DNA from: [Mycobacterium] zoologicum
Lineage (GTDB): Bacteria > Actinomycetota > Actinomycetes > Mycobacteriales > Mycobacteriaceae
Length of the DNA: 64,000 nt
NCBI RefSeq assembly: GCF_020172665.1
Contig: NZ_CP083985.1
Location: 2,038,972 to 2,102,971 of the forward strand
Direction of reading: 5' to 3'
The notes beneath the pieces are model-generated. The model saw only the letters and a program-made list of their open reading frames with translations. It did no database searches and was not told the origin of the DNA. Shown piece by piece: positions 1 through 8,670 of the stretch; within the stretch, counting starts at the first letter, position 1; every line of letters starts with the position of its first letter. A program made the translations under genes and the position numbers.

Positions 1-524
1 AGATCGAGCGCCCGGATGCCGAAGCGGCACAGGATATCTTCTCCAAGTACCTGGTCGAGACGCTGCCCGTGCACGCCGACGACCTCGCCGAGTTCGGCGG
101 GGACCGCGCGGCCTGCATCAAGGCGATGATCGAGAAGGTCGTCGACCGGATGTACGCCGAGATCGACGACAACCGGTTCCTGGAGGTCACCTACGCCAAC
201 GGTGACAAAGAGGTCATGTACTTCAAGGACTTCAACTCCGGGGCGATGATCCAGAACGTCGTCGACCGGGCGAAGAAGAACGCCATCAAGTCGGTGCTGG
301 AGACCGGCCAGCCCGGCCTGCGTATTCAGCATCTGCTGGATTCGATCGTCGACGAGTTCGCCGAGAACGAGGATCTGCCCAACACCACCAACCCCGATGA
401 CTGGGCGCGGATCTCGGGCAAGAAGGGCGAGCGGATCGTCTACATCCGCACCCTGGTCACCGGCAAGAGCTCGAGCGCGTCGCGGGCCATCGACACCGAA
501 TCCAACCTGGGCCAGTACCTGTAG
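1..524 (+). CDS. mpa: Proteasome-associated AAA ATPase Mpa (ARC), 3' part
   Basis: This is the C-terminal end of the hexameric ATPase that recognises pupylated proteins, unfolds them and feeds them to the 20S proteasome. The frame is open from base 3, so the 5' end lies outside the window. The visible part is the end of the AAA domain and its C-terminal helices. It finishes in GQYL, the penultimate-tyrosine tail by which Mpa/ARC docks on the alpha ring. The residues match my memory of mycobacterial Mpa closely. dop, pup, prcB and prcA lie just downstream on the same strand. Identification is firm; only the upstream extent is unknown. Confidence 0.96.
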   Translation, partial: IERPDAEAAQDIFSKYLVETLPVHADDLAEFGGDRAACIKAMIEKVVDRMYAEIDDNRFLEVTYANGDKEVMYFKDFNSGAMIQNVVDRAKKNAIKSVLETGQPGLRIQHLLDSIVDEFAENEDLPNTTNPDDWARISGKKGERIVYIRTLVTGKSSSASRAIDTESNLGQYL

Positions 525-633
525 GGATCACCCCTGGCGCGAGGGTGCGTGTCTGTGCGGCGACACGCCCAAAATGTCGTACATTGATGCACGCTCGCGC
601 CGGCCAACGAGCCGCGCGACTACGCTCGACCTG

Positions 634-2559
634 ATGCGACTCCGCTTTTCTCCCGACGATGAGGACGCCTTCAACGAGGCCCGTGATGCATTGCTCGACG
701 AATTCGTCCGCTGGCTGGACCGACCCGAACCAGAGTGTGCCGAGTTGGTCGGCGATGCCGGGCTGTTTCTGGACTGGCGCCACGGCTACTCCACCGGGGT
801 GCTCGACGAGTTCACCGAGGACGACATCTCCGAGTTCCTGCTGGAGTGGTGCCCGCGCAAACTGAGCGCCCCACCCGAGGGCGCGGCGGGTACATGTCGG
901 GCGGTCGGCGCCTTCATCGAGTTCCTGTTCCGCACCCGGCGGCTGGTCGGTGGCGCCGACCGAGCCGCCCGGCTGATGACGCTCGCCGATGACCTGGCGC
1001 CGGCGATGCGCGATGCGATGGCCGACCCGGCGAACTTCGGGATGGCCAAATCGATGTTCGCCGGTCTCGGTGATGTGTCCGGACTGTCGATGGATGAGTT
1101 GAAGGCCGTTGTGCAGCAGCAGATGGATGCGCACAACGTGTTGCCGATCGAGCAGCGCAGGGCGGCCACGGACCGCTTCTTCGAACCGGAGCCCGAGCCA
1201 TTGGAGCTGCCGTTCGTGTACGTCCCGCCGCCGATCGCCGAGGTCGAGGAGGGAGCAACTGCCGCACCTTTGCTGGTGAAGGTTCACGCGCTGCGCGGGT
1301 ATCTGGGTCCGGACGGCAAGCCGTTGACGCAGAAGGGCAACCTCAAGCTGGCCGACGGCCGGGCGTTGATCGCGCTGCTGGACACCGGCGACGTGATGGA
1401 CCCGAAGATCGGCGCCAAGACCTTCAAGACGAAGTCGACCGAGGAGCTGAGCCGGCTGACGTTCATCCTCGACGTCGCCAAACAAGCCGGTGCTGTCCGG
1501 GTGCACAAACGGTGCCTGGTCTCGGTGAAGGCGTGGGGCACTCGGTCGCCACTAAAGGGCGCGGCCGGGCTGTTCGACGCGATCATGGAGCTTGGCCCGT
1601 TGAAATCGCGGATCTACTACCGGAATTCGCTGTTGGACCTGCTCGACGAGTTGCTTGACGACGGGATCGTGCACTGGCTGGCGCCGCTGCTCGGCTATCG
1701 CACCGAGATGTCATTCGACGACATCGTCGAGTGGGCCCGATCAGTGGTGGATCAGCAACTTGCGCCGTATCGGCCGGATCACTGGTCACCGGACCTGGTC
1801 GACCGCCTGGTGCAGAAAAAGATCGCCCGGATAATGGAGAAACTCGAGCTGGCCGGGGTGCTGTGCTGGGCGGATCGGATCGAGACGGCGGATTCCTACG
1901 GCGACATAGAGTACGGCGGTGGCCGGGTCGTGCTGACCGCCCTGGGCCGTCACGTCCTTCCCGATTATCTCGACGAGGCCGGGTATGCGCTGCGGCGCGC
2001 CGAAGACCTCACCGATGCCGACGGCGCAGCACTCATCGATGCCTTGATCGGGGCGGACGGTGTTGCCCACGACTCCGTGCTGGCCGGCTGGCAGCCGGGA
2101 AGATCTACGGTGGAGCGGGTCGAGATGATCTGCTCGGCACTGGTTGCGGCGCCCGATGCCAAGCGCCGGGTGATGGGTTTTCACGCGCTGGACCTGTTCG
2201 ACCTCGACACCGCCGAACCACTCGTCCGCCAGTTGCTGGACAGCCAGGTGGCCGGGCATGCAGCGTTGTGGCTGATGGCGCGTGATCGCGCTGACGTCGC
2301 CACGCTCGGCGGTTTCGTTGATGCACTGGTGCGGGTGGACATCCTCGCGGGTGAGCTGGATGACCCGGATGAACTTTGTGAGGCCTTCCTTGCCGACCCG
2401 GATCCGCTGCGACTACTCGACGACATGTGGCGACAGGCCACACCCGAGACGGTGTTGGTCCTTGACATGCTGGGTAGCCACCTCAAGGACCCGAAACTTG
2501 CCAAAGCGGCCCGCAAGGCCGCCATGCGTCACCGCAGTTGGATGGCCAACCGTCCGTGA
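634..2559 (+). CDS. Conserved hypothetical protein, 641 residues
   Basis: I do not recognise a named family. The protein is acidic and mostly helical by composition, with no signal peptide or clear membrane segment. A Pro/Glu-rich linker (EPEPEPLELPF, about residue 190) separates an N-terminal region from a long C-terminal region that looks like consecutive helical repeats. The open frame reaches upstream to 397, inside mpa, but the residues before ATG 634 look non-coding, so I start there; no strong ribosome site is visible. Its stop overlaps the next gene's GTG start by 4 bases, so the two are probably translated together. Its position between mpa and dop suggests a link with the Pup-proteasome system, but that is only inference from position. 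Confidence 0.75.
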   Translation: MRLRFSPDDEDAFNEARDALLDEFVRWLDRPEPECAELVGDAGLFLDWRHGYSTGVLDEFTEDDISEFLLEWCPRKLSAPPEGAAGTCRAVGAFIEFLFRTRRLVGGADRAARLMTLADDLAPAMRDAMADPANFGMAKSMFAGLGDVSGLSMDELKAVVQQQMDAHNVLPIEQRRAATDRFFEPEPEPLELPFVYVPPPIAEVEEGATAAPLLVKVHALRGYLGPDGKPLTQKGNLKLADGRALIALLDTGDVMDPKIGAKTFKTKSTEELSRLTFILDVAKQAGAVRVHKRCLVSVKAWGTRSPLKGAAGLFDAIMELGPLKSRIYYRNSLLDLLDELLDDGIVHWLAPLLGYRTEMSFDDIVEWARSVVDQQLAPYRPDHWSPDLVDRLVQKKIARIMEKLELAGVLCWADRIETADSYGDIEYGGGRVVLTALGRHVLPDYLDEAGYALRRAEDLTDADGAALIDALIGADGVAHDSVLAGWQPGRSTVERVEMICSALVAAPDAKRRVMGFHALDLFDLDTAEPLVRQLLDSQVAGHAALWLMARDRADVATLGGFVDALVRVDILAGELDDPDELCEAFLADPDPLRLLDDMWRQATPETVLVLDMLGSHLKDPKLAKAARKAAMRHRSWMANRP

Positions 2560-3050
2560 GCCGCCCACCGGATCTCCGGGTGGTCTCAGCGCTCAAAGAA
2601 TGGGCGTGTACCTCATGTTCGGGCACCGGCGACCTGTTGTTCATGGAGGACGCCGGTCCGCTGTGTCTGGGCTGCGCAGACCTCGGGCACCTGGAATTTC
2701 TGCCCTCCGGTGACGCGGCGATGACCAGACGCGCCAAGAAGGCCAATGGGCTCTCGGCGGTGGTGGTGCGCTGGAGTCGGTCACGAAAGCGCTATGAGCG
2801 CCAAGGCATCCTGGCTGAACCAGAGGCGATCGAGCATGCGGTAGCGGCAGGATCCGCTCGAAGCGGGGCCGGCCGGGCGCTGGAACCAGGTGCCGTTCCT
2901 CTCGCTGTGGTCGCGTCGGTCCGGCACGCCGACACCGGCTACGACGAACTGCTGATGTCCGGCGTCGACCGGAAAGCGGCTCGGGAACCGATATCTGGCC
3001 GCGTCGATGCCGTCCTCGATGGCTGGCAGACGCCCTCGCCTAGGCTCTAG
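2556..3050 (+). CDS. DUF2293-type protein, internally shortened
   Basis: The 164-residue product has a Cys-rich N-terminus (CTSCSGTG, then CLGCADLGH) typical of a zinc ribbon. A basic RWSRSRKRYERQG segment follows, and the C-terminus is DUF2293-like (VASVRHADTGYDELLMSGVDR). Family members I remember have about 60 more residues between these two parts; here EAIEHA runs almost directly into the GRALEPGAV block, so an internal deletion is likely. The function of DUF2293 is unknown. GTG 2556 overlaps the upstream stop (GTGA), which I prefer to the TTG at 2538. Confidence 0.7.
   Translation: MSRPPDLRVVSALKEWACTSCSGTGDLLFMEDAGPLCLGCADLGHLEFLPSGDAAMTRRAKKANGLSAVVVRWSRSRKRYERQGILAEPEAIEHAVAAGSARSGAGRALEPGAVPLAVVASVRHADTGYDELLMSGVDRKAAREPISGRVDAVLDGWQTPSPRL
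3041..3046 (+). promoter_or_regulatory. Likely -10 element (TAGGCT) for leaderless dop
   Basis: TAGGCT ends 7 bases before the dop ATG, so transcription would start at or next to the A of the start codon. There is no ribosome site before dop, which fits a leaderless mRNA, a common arrangement in mycobacteria. No good -35 box is visible. Confidence 0.45.
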
Positions 3051-3053
3051 GTC

Positions 3054-4562
3054 ATGCAACGGATCATCGGGACCGAAGTCGAATACGGCATCGCTTCGCC
3101 GTCGGATCCGACCGCGAACCCGATCCTGACCTCCACCCAGGCGGTGCTGGCGTATGCCGCCGCCGCCGGAATCCCGCGTGCCAAGCGCACCCGCTGGGAC
3201 TACGAGGTGGAGTCCCCGCTGCGCGACGCCCGCGGTTTCGACCTGAGCCGTTCGTCCGGCCCGCCGCCGATCATTGACGCCGACGAGGTCGGGGCGGCCA
3301 ACATGATCCTGACCAATGGGGCCCGGCTCTACGTCGACCACGCCCACCCGGAGTACTCCGCGCCGGAGGTCACCGACCCGCTGGACGCGGTGATCTGGGA
3401 CAAGGCCGGCGAGCGGGTGATGGAGGCCGCCGCCCGCCATGTGGCCAGCGTTCCGGGTGCCGCCAAGCTGCAGCTGTACAAGAACAACATCGACAACAAG
3501 GGCGCCTCCTACGGCACCCACGAGAACTATCTGATGAGTCGGCAGACCCCGTTCACGTCTATCATCGCCGGGTTGACCCCGTTCCTGGTGTCCCGGCAGG
3601 TCGTCACCGGCTCCGGCCGGGTCGGGCTGGGTGCCTCCGGTGACGAACCGGGTTTCCAACTCTCCCAGCGCGCCGACTACATCGAGGTCGAGGTGGGCCT
3701 GGAGACCACCCTCAAGCGCGGCATCATCAACACCCGCGACGAGCCGCACGCCGACGCCGACAAGTACCGCCGGCTGCACGTCATCATCGGCGACGCCAAT
3801 CTGGCCGAGACCTCGACGTATCTGAAGGTGGGCACCACCGCCCTCGTCCTCGACCTGATCGAGGAGGGCCACGAGCACGGAATCGATTTGAGTGATCTGG
3901 TCCTGGCTCGCCCGGTGCGCGCGGTGCACGTCATCAGCCGCGACCCCACCTTGCGGGCGACGGTGGCGCTGGCCGACGGTCGCGAGATGACCGGCCTTGC
4001 GCTGCAACGGATTTACCTCGACCGGGTGACCAAGCTGGTGGACGTACGCGACCCCGACCCGCGGGCCACCGACATCCTTGAGACCTGGGCGCGGGTTCTC
4101 GATCAGCTGGAACGCGACCCGATGGAGTGCGCCGACCTGCTGGACTGGCCGGCCAAGCTGCGTCTGCTGGAGGGCTTCCGGCAGCGGGAGAACCTGACCT
4201 GGTCGGCACCGCGACTGCACCTGATCGACCTGCAGTACTCCGATGTGCGCCTCGACAAGGGCCTCTACAACCGGCTGGTGGCCCGCGGCTCCATGCAGCG
4301 GCTGATCACCGAGCAGCAGGTGCTCGACGCGGTGGACAACCCGCCCACCGACACCCGTGCCTACTTCCGCGGTGAGTGCCTGCGCCGGTTCGGGGCCGAT
4401 ATCGCCGCCGCCAGCTGGGACTCGGTGATCTTCGACCTGGGCGGCGAGTCGCTGGTGCGCATTCCGACGCTGGAGCCGCTGCGCGGCAGCAAGGCACACG
4501 TCGGGGCATTGCTGGACTCGGTGGACAGCGCGGCTGAACTGGTCGAACAACTCACCACGTAG
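3054..4562 (+). CDS. dop: Pup deamidase / depupylase Dop
   Basis: Dop converts the C-terminal Gln of Pup to Glu, making it ready for ligation by PafA, and also removes Pup from tagged proteins. The 502-residue length is that of the family. The N-terminal EVEYG holds nucleotide- and metal-binding glutamates (E8, E10). Asp95 in [13 protein letters not shown] matches the catalytic Asp. The stretch from about 41 to 80 is the flexible Dop-loop that PafA lacks. The Pup encoded just downstream ends in Gln, so it needs this deamidation. The PafA ligase gene is not in the window. Confidence 0.97.
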   Translation: MQRIIGTEVEYGIASPSDPTANPILTSTQAVLAYAAAAGIPRAKRTRWDYEVESPLRDARGFDLSRSSGPPPIIDADEVGAANMILTNGARLYVDHAHPEYSAPEVTDPLDAVIWDKAGERVMEAAARHVASVPGAAKLQLYKNNIDNKGASYGTHENYLMSRQTPFTSIIAGLTPFLVSRQVVTGSGRVGLGASGDEPGFQLSQRADYIEVEVGLETTLKRGIINTRDEPHADADKYRRLHVIIGDANLAETSTYLKVGTTALVLDLIEEGHEHGIDLSDLVLARPVRAVHVISRDPTLRATVALADGREMTGLALQRIYLDRVTKLVDVRDPDPRATDILETWARVLDQLERDPMECADLLDWPAKLRLLEGFRQRENLTWSAPRLHLIDLQYSDVRLDKGLYNRLVARGSMQRLITEQQVLDAVDNPPTDTRAYFRGECLRRFGADIAAASWDSVIFDLGGESLVRIPTLEPLRGSKAHVGALLDSVDSAAELVEQLTT

Positions 4563-4663
4563 CCACCGCGCGCCTTAGCCAGCGTCGGCGTCGGTGCCGA
4601 CGGTAGGGTGGAGAAACCGGCGTGCGCGTGCTGCGCACGCCGATGGAGACGCAGGAGGCAGCG

Positions 4664-4858
4664 ATGGCTCAGGAGCAGACCAAGCGTGGTGGTGGCGGCG
4701 GCGATGACGACGACCCCACCGGGCCCGCGGCCGCCGGCCAGGAGCGTCGCGAGAAGCTGACCGGCGAGACCGACGATCTGCTCGACGAGATCGACGACGT
4801 GCTGGAGGAGAACGCCGAGGACTTCGTGCGCGCATACGTCCAAAAGGGCGGCCAGTGA
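4664..4858 (+). CDS. pup: Prokaryotic ubiquitin-like protein Pup
   Basis: Pup is the small, largely disordered tag attached to lysines of proteins destined for the proteasome. The product is 64 residues, the usual length, and ends GGQ, the form that Dop must deamidate. A Gly/Asp-rich N-terminus (threads into Mpa) is followed by the helical C-terminal half ([20 protein letters not shown]) that binds the Mpa coiled coil. ATG 4664 has GCAGGAGGCAGCG just upstream. Its stop overlaps the prcB GTG by 4 bases, coupling the two. A TAGGGT at 4604 could be a separate promoter. Confidence 0.97.
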   Translation: MAQEQTKRGGGGGDDDDPTGPAAAGQERREKLTGETDDLLDEIDDVLEENAEDFVRAYVQKGGQ

Positions 4859-5739
4859 GCTGGCCCTTCCCTGACCGTCTTCCTGCCGCTGCTGCGCTTC
4901 CCGGGTTGCCGTCGAGCTCGGTAGACCTGTCGTCGTTCTCGGATTTTCTGCGCCGGCAGGCACCGGATCTGCTGCCGGCCGGCGGTAACGGCCTGCAGGG
5001 GCTCTCCGGCGCTGACCTGCCGCACGGCACCACGATCGTCGCGCTGAAATACCCGGGCGGTGTGCTGATGGCCGGCGACCGGCGCTCCACCCAGGGCAAC
5101 ATGATCGCCGGCCGTGACGTCCGCAAGGTCTATGTCACCGACGACTACACCGCCACCGGGATCGCGGGCACCGCGGCGGTGGCGGTCGAGTTCGCCCGGC
5201 TCTACGCCGTCGAACTCGAGCACTACGAGAAGCTCGAAGGGGTGCCGCTGACGTTCGCCGGCAAGGTCAACCGGCTGGCGATCATGGTGCGCGGCAACCT
5301 CGGTGCGGCCATGCAGGGGTTGCTGGCGCTGCCGCTGCTGGTGGCCTACGACATCGACGAGGCCGACGGGCAGCACGCCGGGCGCATCGTGTCGTTCGAC
5401 GCCGCCGGCGGCTGGAACATCGAGGAGGAGGGCTACCAGTCGGTCGGCTCGGGCTCCTTGTTCGCCAAGTCGTCGATGAAGAAGCTCTACGCGCAGGTGG
5501 CCGACGCCGATTCGGCGCTGCGGGTGGCCGTCGAGGCGCTCTATGATGCCGCCGACGACGACTCCGCCACCGGCGGACCGGATTTGGTGCGTGGCATCTT
5601 CCCGACTGCGGTGACGATCGGTGCCGAAGGCGCCGTCGACATCCCCGAGGACCGCATCGCCGAACTGGCACGCGAGGTCATCGAGAACCGTACTCGCGGG
5701 ACCGCTTCGGGACCGCGCACCAAGCGGGGTAAGAAATGA
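4855..5739 (+). CDS. prcB: 20S proteasome beta subunit PrcB
   Basis: PrcB is the catalytic subunit, a threonine protease. A 58-residue propeptide ends at LPHG, and the mature enzyme starts at Thr59 ([11 protein letters not shown]), the nucleophile exposed by self-cleavage. DRR and the later GSGS segment fit the active-site framework. The 294-residue length is normal. It starts at GTG 4855 overlapping the pup stop and ends overlapping the prcA ATG (ATGA), so pup, prcB and prcA form one translational unit. Confidence 0.97.
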   Translation: MSWPFPDRLPAAAALPGLPSSSVDLSSFSDFLRRQAPDLLPAGGNGLQGLSGADLPHGTTIVALKYPGGVLMAGDRRSTQGNMIAGRDVRKVYVTDDYTATGIAGTAAVAVEFARLYAVELEHYEKLEGVPLTFAGKVNRLAIMVRGNLGAAMQGLLALPLLVAYDIDEADGQHAGRIVSFDAAGGWNIEEEGYQSVGSGSLFAKSSMKKLYAQVADADSALRVAVEALYDAADDDSATGGPDLVRGIFPTAVTIGAEGAVDIPEDRIAELAREVIENRTRGTASGPRTKRGKK

Positions 5740-6464
5740 GTTTTCCGTATTTCATCTCGCCCGAGCAGGCGATGCGTGAGCGTGGCGAGCTCGCCCGCAA
5801 GGGGATTGCCCGCGGGCGCAGCGTGGTGGCGCTGGCCTACGCCGATGGTGTGCTGTTCGTCGCCGAAAACCCTTCGCGCTCACTGCAGAAGATCAGTGAG
5901 CTCTATGACCGGGTCGGCTTCGCCGGCGCGGGCCGCATCAACGAGTTCGAGAACCTGCGCCGCGGCGGCATCCAGTTCGCCGACACCCGCGGGTATGCCT
6001 ATGACCGCAAGGACGTCACCGCGCGGCAGCTGGCCAATGTCTACGCGCAGACTCTCGGCACCATCTTCACCGAGCAGGCCAAGCCTTACGAGGTGGAGCT
6101 GTGTGTGGCCGGGGTGGCCTACCAGGGTCAGACGAAAGCCCCTGAGCTGTACCGGATCACCTATGACGGCTCGATCTACGATGAACCGCATTTCGTGGTG
6201 ATGGGCGGTACCACCGAGCCGGTGATCGCCGCACTCAAGGAGTCCTACGCCGAGAACGCTCCGCTGGCCGACGCCCTGCGGCTGGCGGTGGACGCCTTGC
6301 AGCAGCCTGATGCCGCCAATGGCGCCGAGCCCCGCAAGCTGGGGCCGGGCACTCTGGAGGTGGCCATCCTGGACGCCAACCGGCCGCGGCGGGCGTTTCG
6401 GCGGATCGCCCGGTCGACGCTGGAAGAGCTTCTGCCGCAGCAGGATTCCGATACCAAGGACTGA
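5736..6464 (+). CDS. prcA: 20S proteasome alpha subunit PrcA
   Basis: PrcA forms the outer rings of the 20S core; its N-terminus closes the gate and its surface pockets receive the GQYL tail of Mpa. The 242-residue product begins [13 protein letters not shown], the typical gating segment, and has the alpha-type proteasome fold without a catalytic Thr. It overlaps prcB by 4 bases. In mycobacteria I know, pafA lies a little downstream; here the next gene is a minus-strand DUF167 gene, so the usual neighbourhood ends at this point. Confidence 0.97.
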   Translation: MSFPYFISPEQAMRERGELARKGIARGRSVVALAYADGVLFVAENPSRSLQKISELYDRVGFAGAGRINEFENLRRGGIQFADTRGYAYDRKDVTARQLANVYAQTLGTIFTEQAKPYEVELCVAGVAYQGQTKAPELYRITYDGSIYDEPHFVVMGGTTEPVIAALKESYAENAPLADALRLAVDALQQPDAANGAEPRKLGPGTLEVAILDANRPRRAFRRIARSTLEELLPQQDSDTKD

Positions 6465-6595
6465 CAACGCCATCGGCGCGGCTTTGGAGTACGTCTCGCT
6501 GGGCTACGCCGTGGTGGCCTATCAGCTCATGCGGTCCCCCGGTTTGGCGTGGTTCGTTCAGGTGCTGGCAGACGTGGTCGGCGGCGGGCCCAGGG

Positions 6596-6832
6596 TTATC
6601 GGTCGATCCGGAAACGCTTGACCCGCGCCCCTGCGCCCGAGGCCAACTCGACGCGACTGCGCGGCACCCCGAAATGCTCGGCCAGCACCCGGATCACGGC
6701 GGCGTTCGCCTTGCCGTCCACGGCCTGCTCCCGCACGTAGATCGTTAATTGACCGTCGTCGTCGGCTTCTATCAGCGGGCCCTTGCGGCTGCCGGGTTTT
6801 ACCTTCACGACGACGGTTTCGGTGCTGCTCAC
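6596..6832 (-). CDS. DUF167 (YggU-type) small protein
   Basis: The 78-residue protein fits the DUF167/YggU family: an N-terminal strand (VVVKVKPGSRKG), the VDGKANAAVIRVLAEHFGVPRS helix and a final strand VKRFRID. The biochemical role of the family is unknown. The longer open frame upstream is rich in Arg and is not coding; GTG 6832 starts exactly at the family's first strand. It faces prcA and follows the thiolase gene on the same strand after about 100 bases. Confidence 0.88.
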   Translation of the reverse strand: MSSTETVVVKVKPGSRKGPLIEADDDGQLTIYVREQAVDGKANAAVIRVLAEHFGVPRSRVELASGAGARVKRFRIDR

Positions 6833-6858
6833 GGCAACAGCATCCCCGGCCCGCGAGC

Positions 6859-6906
6859 GTGCACAGTTGTACAGCCCATCCCGGCGTGTCGCGTACAAAC
6901 ATGCAC
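6859..6906. repeat. Imperfect inverted repeat upstream of the DUF167 gene
   Basis: GTGCACAGTTGTAC (6859-6872) and GTACAAACATGCAC (6893-6906) pair at 11 of 14 positions with a 20-base spacer. It lies between the thiolase stop and the DUF167 start, so it could be an operator or a weak terminator. There is no T-tract. Confidence 0.3.
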
Positions 6907-6936
6907 GCCGGCGGGAGAGGGCCGGCCGCGCGAACC

Positions 6937-8133
6937 CTACCGCGCGACGATCACCGACGAGCCGTGCCCGAACAGGCCCTGGTTGGCGGTGACGCCGACG
7001 GTGGCGCCCTCGACCTGCCGGCCGGTGGCCTGACCGCGCAGCTGCCAGGTCAGCTCGCACACCTGGGCAATGGCCTGCGCCGGGATCGCCTCACCGAAGC
7101 AGGCCAGCCCGCCGGACGGGTTCACCGGCACCCGGCCACCGATGGTGGTGGCGCCGCTGCGCAGCAGCTGCTCGCCCTCACCCTTGGCGCACAGACCCAG
7201 GTGCTCGTACCAGTCGATCTCGAGTGCGGTGGACAGGTCGTAGACCTCGGCCAGGCTGACGTCATCCGGGCCGATCCCGGCTTCGGCGTAAGCCGCGTCC
7301 AGGATCTGGTCCTTGAACACCCGGTCTGATCCCGGCACGACCGCGGTGGAATCGGTTGCGATGTCCGGCAATTCGGGCAGGTGCTGGGGGTACTGCGGGG
7401 TCACAGTGGACACCGCGCGCACCGACGGTACGCCGTCGAGCGAGCCGAGGTGCTTCTTCGCGAACTCCGCGCTGGCCACGATCAGCGCCGCAGCCCCGTC
7501 GGAGGTCGCGCAGATGTCGAGCTGGCGCAGCGGGTCGGAGACCACCGGGCTGGCCAGCACGTCGGCGACCGCGGATTCCTTGCGGTAACGGGCATTCGGG
7601 TTGTTCAGACCGTGCCGGGAGTTCTTCACCTTCACCTGGGCGAAGTCCTCGGAGGTCGCGCCGTAAAGGTCCATCCGGCGGCGCGCCAGCAGCGCGAAGT
7701 ACACCGGGTTCATCGCCCCGATCAGGTGGAACCGCTGCCAGTCCGGGTCGTTCTTGCGCTCACCGCCGACCGGGGCGAACGCGCCCTTGGGGGTGGTGTC
7801 GGCGCCGATCACCAGCGCCACGTCGCAGAACCCGGCCAGGATCTGGGCCCGGGCGCTCTGCAGCGCCTGCGAACCGGAGGCGCAGGCGGCATAGCTCGAG
7901 GACACCGGAACCCCGTTCCAGCCCAGCTTCTGGGCGAACGTCGAACCGGCGATGAAGCCCGGGTAGCCGTTGCGGATGGTGTCCGCGCCGGCGATGAACT
8001 GGATCTGGGTCGCGTTCAGGCCGGCGTCGGCCAGCGCGGCGCGAGCGGCCACCACCCCGTACTCGGTGAAGTCGCGGCCCCACTTACCCCACGGGTGCAT
8101 GCCCGCGCCCAGGATGTACAGCGGCTCAGCCAT
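6937..8133 (-). CDS. Thiolase-like lipid-transfer protein (Rv1627c type)
   Basis: The 398-residue protein has the thiolase fold. Its nucleophilic Cys is in SYAACASGSQAL, and the C-terminal motifs are NPSGGLACFGEAIPA and GATVGVTANQGLFGHGSS. The usual GHPxGATG loop of degradative thiolases is replaced by CFGEAIPA, as in the SCP-x-like 'lipid-transfer' thiolases of actinobacteria. These act with a DUF35 OB-fold partner on CoA-linked substrates, often in sterol side-chain or fatty acid breakdown; the substrate here is not known. It overlaps its OB-fold partner gene by 8 bases, a typical two-gene unit. Confidence 0.9.
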   Translation of the reverse strand: MAEPLYILGAGMHPWGKWGRDFTEYGVVAARAALADAGLNATQIQFIAGADTIRNGYPGFIAGSTFAQKLGWNGVPVSSSYAACASGSQALQSARAQILAGFCDVALVIGADTTPKGAFAPVGGERKNDPDWQRFHLIGAMNPVYFALLARRRMDLYGATSEDFAQVKVKNSRHGLNNPNARYRKESAVADVLASPVVSDPLRQLDICATSDGAAALIVASAEFAKKHLGSLDGVPSVRAVSTVTPQYPQHLPELPDIATDSTAVVPGSDRVFKDQILDAAYAEAGIGPDDVSLAEVYDLSTALEIDWYEHLGLCAKGEGEQLLRSGATTIGGRVPVNPSGGLACFGEAIPAQAIAQVCELTWQLRGQATGRQVEGATVGVTANQGLFGHGSSVIVAR

Positions 8134-8575
8134 TGGAGTCCACCTTCTTCCATGCGTAAACGGTGCGTTGCACGCCGTCGTCGTCGGTGTAGAGCGGCAT
8201 GGTGGCCAGCTCCATCTCCATACCGACCTTCAAGTCCGCGGCCAGCGTGCCCTCGACCACCTTTCCCAGCACGATCAGGCCCTCGTCGGCCAGTTCCACC
8301 GCGGCGATCGCGAACGGCTCGAACGGGTCGGACGGCGGATACGGCGCCGGAGGCAGGTACCGGTTCTCGGTGTAGCTCCAGATCGTGCCGCGCCGCGACA
8401 ACGCGACGGGCTCGAGCACATCGCCGTCGCAGGCGGGGTTGGGACAGTTGTTCTCACGCGACGGGAACACATAGGTGCCGCACTGCGGACACTTGGCGCC
8501 GATCAGGTGGGGGAGGCCGGCGTCGTCGGTGGCGAACCACCCGTCGATGGCCGGCTGCGAGGCTACGTCTGGCAC
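8126..8575 (-). CDS. DUF35 OB-fold acyl-CoA-associated protein (Rv1628c type)
   Basis: The protein has 149 residues. An N-terminal helix is followed by a rubredoxin-like zinc ribbon with four Cys (CPQCG at about 29 and CPNPAC at about 44) and an OB fold. Members pair with thiolase-like proteins and help bind the CoA ester. GTG 8575 starts directly before PDVASQPAIDGWF; the longer open frame upstream crosses the polA promoter area and looks non-coding. Its end overlaps the thiolase ATG, so the two are translationally linked. Confidence 0.9.
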   Translation of the reverse strand: MPDVASQPAIDGWFATDDAGLPHLIGAKCPQCGTYVFPSRENNCPNPACDGDVLEPVALSRRGTIWSYTENRYLPPAPYPPSDPFEPFAIAAVELADEGLIVLGKVVEGTLAADLKVGMEMELATMPLYTDDDGVQRTVYAWKKVDSNG

Positions 8576-8657
8576 CCGGTCAGCGTACCCAACCGCGAAG
8601 CCAAACTGAAACGTGTTGCAATTCCACCGGCCGCACCGGGCGCCCACCCGCGGTGCC

Positions 8658-8663
8658 TAGAGT
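8658..8663 (+). promoter_or_regulatory. Likely -10 element (TAGAGT) for leaderless polA
   Basis: TAGAGT is followed by 7 bases and then the polA GTG, with no ribosome site. This is the spacing expected for a leaderless transcript. Confidence 0.45.
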
Positions 8664-8670
8664 TGGGGCC

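Noticed and set aside
2781..4550. 589-residue minus-strand frame opposite dop
   Set aside because: It is fully antisense to a certain gene, with no recognisable domain. The high GC content removes stop codons.
6310..6621. Reading frame running from inside prcA into the spacer
   Set aside because: It has no start codon of its own after prcA. I mention the spacer part only as a possible gene remnant.
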